Shown: one piece after another, positions 1-5,847 of the stretch
How the letters are laid out: each line of letters begins with the position of its first letter
How positions within the stretch are numbered: position 1 is the stretch's first letter
DNA from: a virus
Reading direction: 5' to 3' (one strand)
DNA length: 27,369 nt
IMG/VR virus record: IMGVR_UViG_3300022074_000300
Coordinates: 1 to 27,369 of that record
Program-made: the position numbers and the translations under genes
The notes under the pieces: generated by a model
Told to the model about the DNA's origin: nothing
Database searches by the model: none
Seen by the model: only the letters and a program-made list of their open reading frames with translations

Positions 1-17
1 TAACATTACATTAAGAG

Positions 18-55
18 AGTTTTATTTCTCTCACCATAAATGGAGAGATAAAACT
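18..55. repeat. Long bulged inverted repeat (hairpin)
   Basis: AGTTTTAT (18-25) plus CTCTC (28-32) pairs with GAGAG (43-47) plus ATAAAACT (48-55). This gives 13 base pairs with a TT bulge and a ten-base loop. There is no T-run on either side, so an intrinsic terminator is unlikely. It could be an operator or the leader structure of a transcript. Confidence 0.55.
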
Positions 56-139
56 ATCTATGTAATATAGTTAGATAAGTAAGAAGTCAAGCATGTATTT
101 GTGTGATCCTCTGCGCCTGTCGTTTCCTGCATGACTACA

Positions 140-179
140 GGTATCTTCGATACCGCAGTTCGTGTGCGAAACTCACGAA
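140..179. repeat. Two adjacent small hairpins
   Basis: GGTATC-TTC-GATACC (140-154) is followed by TTCGTG (159-164) paired with CACGAA (174-179). The GC content is higher than in the flanks. I tested the stretch as a tRNA and could not fold one. The role is unknown. Confidence 0.45.
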
Positions 180-191
180 GCTAGTTGTACC

Positions 192-205
192 GTCCAACGT
201 TGGAC
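192..205. repeat. Perfect 14-base palindrome
   Basis: GTCCAACGTTGGAC is its own reverse complement. A perfect 14-mer fits a binding site for a dimeric DNA-binding protein. It lies just before the first TGTGATCACA palindrome. Confidence 0.55.
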
Positions 206-211
206 AGTTGA

Positions 212-287
212 TGTGATCACACTACCCTATGGGGGTAGGGTAAAATAAGCATCGGCATTGCAACACACACTGTTTTTTGTGATCACA
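212..287. promoter_or_regulatory. Paired TGTGATCACA palindromes flanking a hairpin
   Basis: The 10-base palindrome TGTGATCACA occurs at 212-221 and again at 278-287, 66 bases apart. Immediately after the first copy ACCCTA (224-229) pairs with TAGGGT (236-241). The half-sites TGTGA and TCACA resemble CRP/FNR-class half-sites, but the six-base spacer of a CRP site is missing. Paired operator sites are possible; the binding protein is unknown. Confidence 0.45.
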
Positions 288-379
288 GTACTAGATACAG
301 ATTATTTGATGGCAACTGATTGCATAACAGTTGACGAATAGCAGTAAGTTGTTGATATGTTGGAAGTTTTCTCATGCAT

Positions 380-510
380 GGTGGATGTGAGTGTGTGATA
401 TGTGTACACCTAGCGCCTCATGTGTGTGTATATGGGTGTGTATGCGCCTCAGACGCAGGGGTAGGCAGGGGCCACGTGGGGGGTGTGCGTATATATGCAT
501 GTATATCTAC
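380..510. other. GT-rich alternating purine-pyrimidine stretch
   Basis: This segment is rich in TGTGTG and TATATA runs, with the palindromes GTGTACAC and CCACGTGG, an imperfect TGCG..CGCA palindrome (443-457) and G-runs around 459-482. Alternating purine-pyrimidine runs can adopt non-B structure. The composition differs sharply from the coding regions and no reading frame explains it. Confidence 0.45.
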
Positions 511-604
511 ACAGATCAGGAAAAATGAGTGTTAACCACATTGTATATATAGTGGTATACACACAACTTGGCTACAGAAAATATGTTTATTTTACGATTG
601 GGGG

Positions 605-638
605 TTGACATAGGCTGTAAAATGTGTAAAACTATATA
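605..638 (+). promoter_or_regulatory. Promoter candidate, TTGACA-N16-TAAAACTATATA
   Basis: A perfect -35 box TTGACA (605-610) is followed after 16 bases by TAAAAC (627-632) and TATATA. The same arrangement recurs at 782-815 and, with TATAACTATAGA, before the capsid gene at 15235. Transcription would start near 639-642 and give a leader of about 145 bases for the first gene. The -10 hexamer matches TATAAT in four of six positions, so strength is uncertain. Confidence 0.5.
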
Positions 639-650
639 TAACTAAACTAA

Positions 651-677
651 GAATCACTTAAAGTGATTCACTTAAAG
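651..677. repeat. 19-base inverted repeat plus direct repeat
   Basis: GAATCACTT (651-659), a central A, then AAGTGATTC (661-669) form a perfect inverted repeat. TCACTTAAAG occurs twice (654-663 and 668-677), and CACTTAAA again near 716. It lies just downstream of the predicted start from the 605 promoter, so it could be an operator or a leader hairpin. Confidence 0.5.
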
Positions 678-725
678 ATTAAATATACTAAATATAATTA
701 TACTTAACTAAGATACACTTAAATG

Positions 726-749
726 TTACACTATAAGTGAGTAGTGTAA
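726..749. repeat. Inverted repeat with T-rich tail
   Basis: TTACACTA (726-733) pairs with TAGTGTAA (742-749) around an eight-base loop, followed by a short T-run at 756-760. The stem is AT-rich, so it would be a weak terminator at best. A leader hairpin or operator before the first gene is equally possible. Confidence 0.4.
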
Positions 750-781
750 TAGATATTTTTGTATAATTATTAAGAAAGTTC

Positions 782-815
782 TTGACAATGAGTAAAAAAT
801 CAGTAAAACTATATA
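782..815 (+). promoter_or_regulatory. Second TTGACA-N16-TAAAACTATATA unit across a start codon
   Basis: TTGACA (782-787), 16 bases, TAAAAC (804-809) and TATATA (810-815) match the unit at 605-638 in all 18 box positions. This copy covers the ATG at 788 of the first gene, which sits inside the spacer. A transcript from here would begin around 816-819, inside that gene, and serve the genes after it. The match could also be coincidental with coding sequence. Confidence 0.35.
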
Positions 816-1006
816 CTGACAATGTTCTTGAAGAGTTTTACAAACACGTACTTGACGGTAACATTGAAGATTTGCACATTCCCCACAGTGATGTATTCTA
901 TGTACGTGAAGCTGTACAGGCTCACTACGGTAGACCTTTTACGTTAGAGCATGTAGAGTGGGCAATGCGTATGGAAGGTTGGACTGATGGCAACGATACG
1001 AGGTAA
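788..1006 (+). CDS. Small acidic conserved phage protein, function unknown
   Basis: This 72-residue protein has no domain I can name. It is mixed helical, soluble and acidic, and ends in a His- and Trp-containing segment (HVEWAMRMEGW, about residues 54-64) of a kind I recall from other marine podovirus proteins. The ATG at 788 is chosen; an in-frame TTG six bases earlier belongs to the TTGACA box at 782. No strong ribosome binding site is visible, only AAGAAAG at about 773. It is the first gene of the array and the next small frame begins six bases after its stop. Confidence 0.7.
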   Translation: MSKKSVKLYTDNVLEEFYKHVLDGNIEDLHIPHSDVFYVREAVQAHYGRPFTLEHVEWAMRMEGWTDGNDTR

Positions 1007-1012
1007 TAAAGC

Positions 1013-1102
1013 ATGATAACTTGGTTTAAAAAGAAATGCATCAGTAAAGACAAAAGCAAACATAGACTTTATACAGTTTTGTATGAAGACTTGTGTATGT
1101 GA
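1013..1102 (+). CDS. Possible 29-residue peptide
   Basis: An ATG six bases after the preceding stop opens a 29-codon frame that ends at TGA 1100-1102, ten bases before the next gene's chosen start. The peptide begins MITWFKKK, is basic, and carries two Cys. The tight spacing on both sides fills an otherwise empty gap and suggests translational coupling. No recognised family and no clear ribosome binding site; it may be non-coding. Confidence 0.35.
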   Translation: MITWFKKKCISKDKSKHRLYTVLYEDLCM

Positions 1103-1112
1103 GATTGGACTG

Positions 1113-1403
1113 ATGGCTGAGAAAAAAGGCTCAATGAAAGGACACACTATTAAAGGTGGTCATAAACGCCCCACAAAGAAGGGTGCAGGTATGACAGCTA
1201 AAGGTGTAGCTAAGTATCGTAGAGATAACCCAGGATCTAAGCTAAAGACAGCCGTTACAGGTAAAGTAAAAAAAGGTAGTAAAGCTGCTGCTCGTAGAAA
1301 GTCTTTTTGTGCTAGAAGCGCAGGACAAATGAAAAAGTTTCCTAAAGCAGCTAAAGATCCTAATTCAAGATTACGTCAGGCACGTAAACGTTGGAAATGT
1401 TAA
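1113..1403 (+). CDS. Small basic protein, DUF6321-like
   Basis: This 96-residue, very Lys/Arg-rich protein contains a GGHKRPTKKGAGMT-type segment near the N-terminus, then KYRRDNPGSKLKTAVT, RRKSFCARSAGQMKK and a C-terminal RWKC. This pattern matches a conserved uncharacterised family found in marine phages that I remember as DUF6321; the number was not checked. The frame extends upstream to an ATG at 1083, but MAEKKGSM at 1113 matches how the family usually begins. Two conserved Cys (in SFCAR and the terminal Cys) and high charge suggest a nucleic-acid-binding or virion-internal protein; this is inference. Confidence 0.8.
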   Translation: MAEKKGSMKGHTIKGGHKRPTKKGAGMTAKGVAKYRRDNPGSKLKTAVTGKVKKGSKAAARRKSFCARSAGQMKKFPKAAKDPNSRLRQARKRWKC

Positions 1404-1413
1404 GGACAAGAAA

Positions 1414-2169
1414 ATGCTAAGATCGTTACTAAGTGCAACTAAAAAAACAAAGAAGGCAGTTAAAAAGGCCAAAAAAGGCACACAGAATATATTTGCCGAT
1501 AGATTTGTAAGTCAGTTAGATGAGGGTCAAGCACCCTCTCGTGGAACATTAGATGTAGAGGCAGGTAGAGCAGGTAGAGTTACTGTAGGTAGATCTAGTA
1601 TGCCTACTATGAAAGATGCTCTTAGTATGGGTTCACGTAAACGTGCAAAACTTGTAGCTAGACTTGAAAACCTAGAAGAAAAAGGTGACATCACTAAAAC
1701 TCAACAGACAATGCTTAATCGTTTAAATGCTTTATCACGACAAGCAGATGAAGCACGTACTAGTGCAGCAGCTAAAACAAGAAGAGATAAAGCAGTAAAA
1801 GACAAAGGTGTTAGTCTTGCAGGGATGGAAGGTAAAATAACTGTAGGTTCTAAACCTAGACTAAAAGATAGTGACATGATGGTAGGTAATACTACAAATG
1901 GTATTACTAAAGACGGTGAGATCATAGGTAATCCTACAGATAATCAAATTGCTGCAGTGGTTAGAAATTTAGATGCACGTAAAAGATTAAGCACAGACGC
2001 TAAACGAAACTTAGCTAAACTTAAACGTATGTCTAAACGACAAAGGCAAGATAGAGCTATTAGTAGATTAAATAGAGACATAAGAGATACAGGACCAGAC
2101 AGAAAAAATAAAGGTGGTCTAATGAAAGCAGTGCATACAGATATGCGTAAAAGTGGTATGTTTAGATAA
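1414..2169 (+). CDS. Basic helical protein, function unknown
   Basis: This 251-residue protein has a lysine-rich N-terminus (residues 10-23), a predicted helical middle (about 77-135) and an Arg/Lys-rich helical C-terminal third (about 185-230). There is no signal peptide, membrane helix or catalytic motif that I recognise. It begins ten bases after the preceding gene with a weak AAGGACAAG upstream. The strong positive charge and position among small virion-type genes fit a DNA-associated or internal virion protein, but nothing in the sequence proves it. Confidence 0.7.
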   Translation: MLRSLLSATKKTKKAVKKAKKGTQNIFADRFVSQLDEGQAPSRGTLDVEAGRAGRVTVGRSSMPTMKDALSMGSRKRAKLVARLENLEEKGDITKTQQTMLNRLNALSRQADEARTSAAAKTRRDKAVKDKGVSLAGMEGKITVGSKPRLKDSDMMVGNTTNGITKDGEIIGNPTDNQIAAVVRNLDARKRLSTDAKRNLAKLKRMSKRQRQDRAISRLNRDIRDTGPDRKNKGGLMKAVHTDMRKSGMFR

Positions 2170-2181
2170 AGGAACTATAAA

Positions 2182-2568
2182 ATGAGTAAAACAGAAATAG
2201 CTGTGATAGCAGCATGGGTAGGCTTAGCTGCAATAATGGCAACTACAGCGTCTTACGCAAAAGATTTTTCTATAGTAGGACAAACATTGTCTATAGGTGC
2301 AGACTCTGATCTTAATTATACAACTGGTACAGAGGAGTGGGAATGGGAACTTACACCATCTGCAGGAGTAACTACATTAGGTATAGGTTTAAGTGTAGCT
2401 ACAGATATTGATATGCTAGAGTTAGACGAAGGTGATATATTTCAAGGTCTAGACTTTACAGCAGATTATACTGTGCCTAGCACAAATATTAGTTTATATA
2501 CTGAGGTATCTACAGACTCTGATTTAGAGTTTGGTGATGTAACAGTAGGGGCTATGGTTAGTTTCTAA
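2182..2568 (+). CDS. Exported beta-barrel-like outer-membrane protein
   Basis: This 128-residue protein has a signal peptide: short polar start, hydrophobic core (residues 6-22) and a likely signal peptidase I site after A26 (SYA). The mature part of about 102 residues shows alternating polar and hydrophobic strands with glycine and acidic turns and ends in VSF. A terminal Phe is typical of outer-membrane barrels recognised by the BAM complex. I infer a small barrel in the host outer membrane, possibly altering surface or blocking superinfection, as described for other phage-encoded barrels. AAAGGAACT precedes the start. A periplasmic beta-sandwich is the main alternative. Confidence 0.65.
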   Translation: MSKTEIAVIAAWVGLAAIMATTASYAKDFSIVGQTLSIGADSDLNYTTGTEEWEWELTPSAGVTTLGIGLSVATDIDMLELDEGDIFQGLDFTADYTVPSTNISLYTEVSTDSDLEFGDVTVGAMVSF

Positions 2569-2762
2569 TGTGGATAGCATTTATGCTTCTTTGTACTTCA
2601 CCTGCATCATTATCTTGTGAGGTTATGGCAAAGACAAAAGCAACGTTTATTACAGAAGAAGAATGTGCTCAAGAGGCATTGGTAGTGGCTAGGTATTTTC
2701 AACAACAGGGATACCTAGCAGTACCTCAATGTATACATATTAAAATGGGAGTTTCATTATGA
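2568..2762 (+). CDS. Small exported cysteine-containing protein
   Basis: The 64-residue product starts with a hydrophobic segment (MWIAFMLLCTSPASLS) followed by C17, then a TEEEC segment around residues 28-32 and a PQC near residue 55. This layout, a short export signal followed by spaced cysteines, resembles small exported prophage proteins such as DUF1482, though I cannot confirm membership. Its ATG overlaps the previous stop by one base (TAATG), so translation is coupled to the barrel-like gene. It may work in the periplasm together with that protein. Confidence 0.6.
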   Translation: MWIAFMLLCTSPASLSCEVMAKTKATFITEEECAQEALVVARYFQQQGYLAVPQCIHIKMGVSL

Positions 2763-2854
2763 GAGTAATTAAATGGTTTTGGAGATACTTTAAAAGAATA
2801 GGGTGTGCAATTTTAAATAGAAATTGTGGGCCAGAGTGTAACTGCAAGGCATAA
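2759..2854 (+). CDS. 31-residue basic, Cys-rich peptide
   Basis: An ATGA overlap with the preceding stop opens a 31-codon frame. The peptide is aromatic and basic at its N-terminus (MRVIKWFWRYFKR), an amphipathic membrane-seeking pattern, and ends with a Cys cluster (NCGPECNCK); C16, C23, C27 and C29 are the cysteines. The tight coupling on both sides and the non-random composition support a real gene. The Cys spacing could bind a metal, but no known domain is recognised. Confidence 0.55.
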   Translation: MRVIKWFWRYFKRIGCAILNRNCGPECNCKA

Positions 2855-2857
2855 ACA

Positions 2858-3019
2858 ATGCCTTTAAAAAAAGGAAAAAGTAATAAAGCTATAAGTTCTA
2901 ATATACGTATGTTACGTAAAGAGGGCAAGCCACAAAAACAAGCTGTGGCAATAGCTTTAACAACTGCAGGTAAAAATAAAAATGGCAAAGCAAAAAGATC
3001 CAAAAGTAGGAACAGGTAA
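2858..3019 (+). CDS. Small basic protein, DUF6496-like
   Basis: The 53-residue frame begins [19 protein letters not shown] and continues with [14 protein letters not shown], which matches a widespread family of uncharacterised phage and bacterial proteins I remember as DUF6496 (not checked). Its last 13 codons overlap the start of the next gene in another frame, an overlap of 38 bases. The lysine-rich tail falls in the overlap. The gene starts three bases after the stop of the preceding peptide. Function unknown; it is one of a run of small basic proteins. Confidence 0.75.
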   Translation: MPLKKGKSNKAISSNIRMLRKEGKPQKQAVAIALTTAGKNKNGKAKRSKSRNR

Positions 3020-3287
3020 AAAACCTAAAGGGTCTGGACGTAGACTATATACAGATGAGAATCCAAAAGATACGGTATCAATTAAGTTTGCTACGATGGC
3101 TGATGCCAGAGCTACAGTAGCAAAAGTAAAAAAAGTAAAAAAACCTTACGCAAGAAAGATTCAGATATTGACAGTAGCTGAACAACGTGCTAAAGTTATG
3201 GGAAAGACAGCAATAGCAAATGTCTTTAAACAAGCTAAAGCAGACTTGCGGAGGAAACATAAAAAGAATGGCGTATCTACAAAGTAA
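2982..3287 (+). CDS. Small basic conserved phage protein
   Basis: This 101-residue protein has a glycine/lysine-rich N-terminus with a [19 protein letters not shown] segment (residues 10-28), a beta/alpha middle, and a lysine-rich C-terminus. The RLYTDENP segment recurs in marine phage proteins of unknown function. It overlaps the previous gene by 38 bases and the next by 20. No enzyme motif is visible. Charge suggests nucleic acid or virion association, which is inference. Confidence 0.75.
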   Translation: MAKQKDPKVGTGKKPKGSGRRLYTDENPKDTVSIKFATMADARATVAKVKKVKKPYARKIQILTVAEQRAKVMGKTAIANVFKQAKADLRRKHKKNGVSTK

Positions 3288-3942
3288 CATACCCTACTTC
3301 AAAGCATGGGTAAGAAGAGAATACACAAAGAATATGCAGGAGTATCATGGTGAGTTCTTGCACTGTATGGTAATAGCAGTAACATCTATGCCAAATAGAA
3401 CATTAAGTTTTCAGGTTATCTTCACTGGATGTGAATCAGACGATGAAGATGAACCTAATATACACGGTGGTGCAATGTGGGCTAGGATGCCTCTTACGGC
3501 ACTTGTGGCAGATACCCCCCTAGAGGAATGGCCCACAGAACTACCACCTTATTTAGCACAACCTTGGGATTGTATGTCTCACACACACTCAGTATATAAA
3601 CTGGAACGTGCAAGTCCTGCCCCTTGGATAGCTAAAATAGATAATGAATTTTATCCTGCAAAATATTACTTTACTGTAGACTATACTGAAAGTGAAGTGG
3701 CAGATGATCCTGCACAACATAAACAGTCTCATGTTTTAGAATTGTTAGACGCAGGTGAATATACAGGTAACATGGTTGCGTTACCCAATAATAGAGTGAG
3801 AGTAACTCACCCTGCTTGGTTTGAAACTGGAGAAGGTGCTCCAGACTTTAGACCAAATCAAAATATCTTTAACTCTAAAGAAGATGTAGACTATGTATGG
3901 GATACACATAGAGTATTTAATAATTTATATCAGGAGAAATAA
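3268..3942 (+). CDS. Conserved phage protein of unknown function, acidic
   Basis: The 224-residue protein is acidic and beta-rich, with several Trp/Cys/His clusters, for example MPNRTLSFQVIFTG, an EDEPNIHGGAMWARMPL segment and a QPWDCMSHTHSVY segment. I do not recognise a named domain, though this kind of protein recurs in marine podoviruses. The frame reaches back to 3220, but the ATG at 3268 is preferred because GGAGG lies at 3250-3254, 13 bases upstream. It follows directly on the basic protein before it. A structural or morphogenesis role is possible but unproven. Confidence 0.75.
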   Translation: MAYLQSNIPYFKAWVRREYTKNMQEYHGEFLHCMVIAVTSMPNRTLSFQVIFTGCESDDEDEPNIHGGAMWARMPLTALVADTPLEEWPTELPPYLAQPWDCMSHTHSVYKLERASPAPWIAKIDNEFYPAKYYFTVDYTESEVADDPAQHKQSHVLELLDAGEYTGNMVALPNNRVRVTHPAWFETGEGAPDFRPNQNIFNSKEDVDYVWDTHRVFNNLYQEK

Positions 3943-3944
3943 TC

Positions 3945-4148
3945 ATGGCAATGCATGGAAATAAAAAGAAGAACGGAATGAAGAAAAAAGGAATGGCACG
4001 TGGAGGCATGAAGAAAAAAGGTTATGCTAAAGGTGGCATGGGTATGATGAAGAAAAAAGGCATGGCAAAAGGCGGTGCAGCAAGTATGACACTAGCAAAA
4101 ATTAGGGCTGCAGCAAAAGCTAAAGGCTACAAGCTAGTAAAAGAATAA
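3945..4148 (+). CDS. Met/Lys/Gly repeat protein
   Basis: This 67-residue protein is built largely of Lys, Gly and Met. The motif MKKKG(M/Y)A(K/R)GG appears three times, encoded by ATGAAGAAAAAAGG at 3978, 4008 and 4047 (one copy offset by nine bases). The C-terminal third (about 48-67) is different, an alanine- and lysine-rich helix ending in KGYKLVKE. It starts two bases after the preceding stop. The extreme charge suggests nucleic acid or membrane binding. The repeats would allow easy gain or loss of copies. Confidence 0.7.
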   Translation: MAMHGNKKKNGMKKKGMARGGMKKKGYAKGGMGMMKKKGMAKGGAASMTLAKIRAAAKAKGYKLVKE

Positions 4149-4192
4149 TAACTATAAGTGGTCAACCCACATTAATCTAAAGGATTTATAAA

Positions 4193-4777
4193 ATGACAAC
4201 AACTACTTTTACATCAGGTATTGAAGAATACGAAGAAAACGTAACCTTTGGTACTGGAATTACAGGCACTGGCCTAGTACATTCATTTGGAACACGTAAG
4301 ATCCAAACGTTTGTAGGAAGCCTTGCCGCAACAGACACAAGCACAGCTTACGCTGATGGTGACGTTCTAGTAGAGCTAGGTGCTCTAGACACATCTGCAC
4401 CTTCAAGCATTGTAACACCCTCTAAGTTTTTTATTCATAGAGCTTTGATAGGTATTACAACTGCTGCAGGTGAAACACTTGTAGGTGGTCTATCTCTTAG
4501 TGCTACTTCAGGTACAGCTACTAACTCTGCTGTTTCTTCAGGAACAGAGATTGTGGGCGCAGGTGTAACATCTTTTAACGAACAGTTAAGTGCAACACAG
4601 TCAATCACTGAGGTTGATGTGAACTTTAACAACACAGCAGGTAACTATCACATATTTGTACCTAATATTACTGCTGCTATTGCAAGTAAAAACTTGTATG
4701 CATTTGCAACAACTACATTAAATGCAGATGCTACTGCAGGACGATTTACTGTTGAGCTAGAATACTCAGTATTTTAA
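4193..4777 (+). CDS. Beta-rich candidate virion (decoration) protein
   Basis: This 194-residue protein is rich in Thr, Ser, Ala and Gly with many short beta segments and no cysteine or signal peptide. Composition and length are like capsid decoration or small fibre proteins. AAAGGATT precedes the start. It is followed after 15 bases by another beta-rich gene, and the pair looks like a virion unit embedded among small basic genes. No named family recognised. Confidence 0.65.
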   Translation: MTTTTFTSGIEEYEENVTFGTGITGTGLVHSFGTRKIQTFVGSLAATDTSTAYADGDVLVELGALDTSAPSSIVTPSKFFIHRALIGITTAAGETLVGGLSLSATSGTATNSAVSSGTEIVGAGVTSFNEQLSATQSITEVDVNFNNTAGNYHIFVPNITAAIASKNLYAFATTTLNADATAGRFTVELEYSVF

Positions 4778-4792
4778 AGGGAGGAATAATAA

Positions 4793-5104
4793 ATGTCAAC
4801 TTCCGTAGGCACATTCCAACCTAATACGTTACGATGGAGCGTACAAACAAAACAAACCGTAGATAATACAGCAGCTAACACAAAACATTTTACCTGCACT
4901 GGTTTTAAAGTTGTACACCTTCACGCTGACCAAGAGTTTCTAATTAACTTTGGTACTGCAGAAGCAAACTGTGGTGATAATGATCTAGAATTAGAAGCAG
5001 GTAACTACACTCTTGCGATACCTGACGCTATTGGTGACACTGTTATAATGAATATCTTAGCAGCAACCAGTGATAACGTAACTATTAAAGTAGTACTTTC
5101 ATAA
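4793..5104 (+). CDS. Small beta-rich candidate virion protein
   Basis: The 103-residue protein consists of alternating beta strands with a Gly/Asn-rich loop and ends in a hydrophobic strand (TIKVVLS). An AAGGGAGG ribosome binding site at about 4777-4784 is among the stronger ones in the window, so high expression is likely. No signal peptide. Its pattern resembles single-domain jelly-roll or head-decoration proteins, and it probably acts with the preceding gene. A hairpin follows six bases after the stop. Confidence 0.65.
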   Translation: MSTSVGTFQPNTLRWSVQTKQTVDNTAANTKHFTCTGFKVVHLHADQEFLINFGTAEANCGDNDLELEAGNYTLAIPDAIGDTVIMNILAATSDNVTIKVVLS

Positions 5105-5109
5105 AATAT

Positions 5110-5140
5110 TGCAACCCTGCTAGAATATAGTGGGGTTGTA
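5110..5140 (+). terminator. Hairpin after candidate virion genes
   Basis: TGCAACCC (5110-5117) pairs with GGGTTGTA (5133-5140), including one G-T wobble, around a 15-base loop. There is no clean T-run after it, so it may slow or stabilise transcripts rather than terminate strongly. Confidence 0.4.
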
Positions 5141-5160
5141 TTAACATAAGGAATAATTAA

Positions 5161-5322
5161 ATGGAATTAAAAAAACCAACAACCGATCAAAAGGGTTTAA
5201 AAAAATTACCTACTGCAGTTCGTAATAAAATGGGTTACATGAAAAAGGGTGGTACACCTAAACCTACAGATTATCGTAAAACAGGAATGTTTTATGGTGG
5301 CATGTCAAAGAAAAAGGGTTGA
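5161..5322 (+). CDS. Small basic protein, function unknown
   Basis: A 53-codon frame starts 21 bases after the hairpin, preceded by AAGGAATAATTAA. The product begins MELKKPTTDQKGLKKLP and has repeated MKKGG and GGMSKKKG segments, with a PKPTDYRKTGMFYGG core that I recall from other marine phage small proteins. It is strongly basic with no hydrophobic stretch. Its stop is one base from the next start. Function unknown. Confidence 0.65.
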   Translation: MELKKPTTDQKGLKKLPTAVRNKMGYMKKGGTPKPTDYRKTGMFYGGMSKKKG

Positions 5323-5323
5323 T

Positions 5324-5581
5324 ATGAAACTTAAAGACAACAAAGTATTATCAGATAAAAATAAAGTAATAGCTGAAAATATTAATGGTGACTGGGTATC
5401 TAAAGATGACTCTGTTTCTATCTTTACTATTTTAGACTTTGTTAAAGATGCTGAAGTAGAAGAAACAGAAATGGTACGTGCTCGTAATGAGAAAGGTCAT
5501 TATATAGCTGACGATCCTAATACACCTGAAAATGAAGCTTGGACAACTAAAGTTGTCAAGAAGATTGTGGGAAAAGCATAA
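5324..5581 (+). CDS. Small acidic/mixed protein, function unknown
   Basis: The 85-residue protein starts MKLKDNKVLSDKNKVIAEN and ends WTTKVVKKIVGKA. It has a beta-rich first half and an acidic middle (about 45-70). The frame extends upstream to 5249, but the ATG at 5324, one base after the previous stop, is chosen because the upstream part overlaps the preceding gene entirely. No recognised family. Confidence 0.6.
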   Translation: MKLKDNKVLSDKNKVIAENINGDWVSKDDSVSIFTILDFVKDAEVEETEMVRARNEKGHYIADDPNTPENEAWTTKVVKKIVGKA

Positions 5582-5586
5582 CAGGG

Positions 5587-5630
5587 TTGCATTTTTATCT
5601 ATAGTATGTTATAACTATATGTGATATAAC
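5587..5630 (+). promoter_or_regulatory. Two overlapping extended -10 promoters
   Basis: TTGCAT (5587-5592), 17 bases, and TATAAC (5610-5615) preceded by TG form one candidate promoter. A second TATAAC (5625-5630), also preceded by TGA, lies 15 bases on without a good -35 box. Both carry the TATAACTAT string found at the capsid promoter. Predicted starts are near 5622 and 5637. Confidence 0.45.
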
Positions 5631-5670
5631 TATCTCTGGTAGCTAAAGTTACCGTTAACACAGGAGATAG
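5630..5670 (+). promoter_or_regulatory. Leader structure hiding the ribosome binding site
   Basis: CTATCTC (5630-5636) is a perfect complement of GAGATAG (5664-5670), which overlaps the AGGAG site (5662-5666) of the DUF1127 gene. Inside lies a second hairpin, GGTAGC (5638-5643) with GTTACC (5648-5653) and loop TAAA. The outer stem would block translation when the transcript begins upstream of 5630. Confidence 0.5.
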
Positions 5671-5673
5671 ATT

Positions 5674-5847
5674 ATGTTAAAAAGAATATTTAATAGAATA
5701 ATTGAAGCAAGAATAGAATCAGCAAAACGTAAGATTGCACGTAATCAATTATATAGTATGACCGACTCAGAACTAAGAGATATAGGCATAGGTCGCTATG
5801 ACATAGAAAGAGTTTTAAGACATGGCTATAAAGAAGCGAACCACTAA
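5674..5847 (+). CDS. DUF1127-family small protein
   Basis: The 57-residue protein has a basic helical N-terminus (residues 1-24) and the segment LYSMTDSELRDIGIGRYDI (26-44), which matches the DUF1127 signature of L..M.D.EL.DIG..R.DI. In Alphaproteobacteria such small Arg-rich proteins bind RNA and influence RNA turnover and phosphate or stress responses. A phage copy could act on host or phage transcripts; that is inference. It has its own promoter candidates and an AGGAG site seven bases before the ATG. The last 26 bases overlap the next gene. Confidence 0.8.
   Translation: MLKRIFNRIIEARIESAKRKIARNQLYSMTDSELRDIGIGRYDIERVLRHGYKEANH

Larger units (their letters stand above)
1..781. other. Gene-free control region with many palindromes
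   Basis: About 780 bases upstream of the first convincing gene hold no long reading frame on either strand. They are dense in inverted repeats, listed separately, with short palindromes GTGTACAC (402-409) and CCACGTGG (472-479). GCGCCTCA occurs twice (413-420, 444-451). Base composition changes along it: mixed GC at 100-240, GT-rich at 380-500, then very AT-rich from 530 to 781. No tRNA fold was recognised. Position before a co-directional gene array suggests a promoter, operator or replication control region; which of these is not decided by sequence alone. Confidence 0.7.

Noticed and set aside
131-184. Short frame beginning MTTGIFDTAVRVRN, tested also as a tRNA or gene remnant
   Set aside because: Only 17 codons, lies over two hairpins, and no acceptor or T-arm could be paired.
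525-608. 27-codon frame MSVNHIVYIVVYTQLG... with AGGAAAA upstream
   Set aside because: Short, hydrophobic and overlapping the TTGACA box; no family or coupling to neighbours. A leader peptide is possible but not supported.
4147-4155. AATAACTAT string resembling the phage -10 box
   Set aside because: No TTGACA-like box 16-17 bases upstream (GGCTAC instead).
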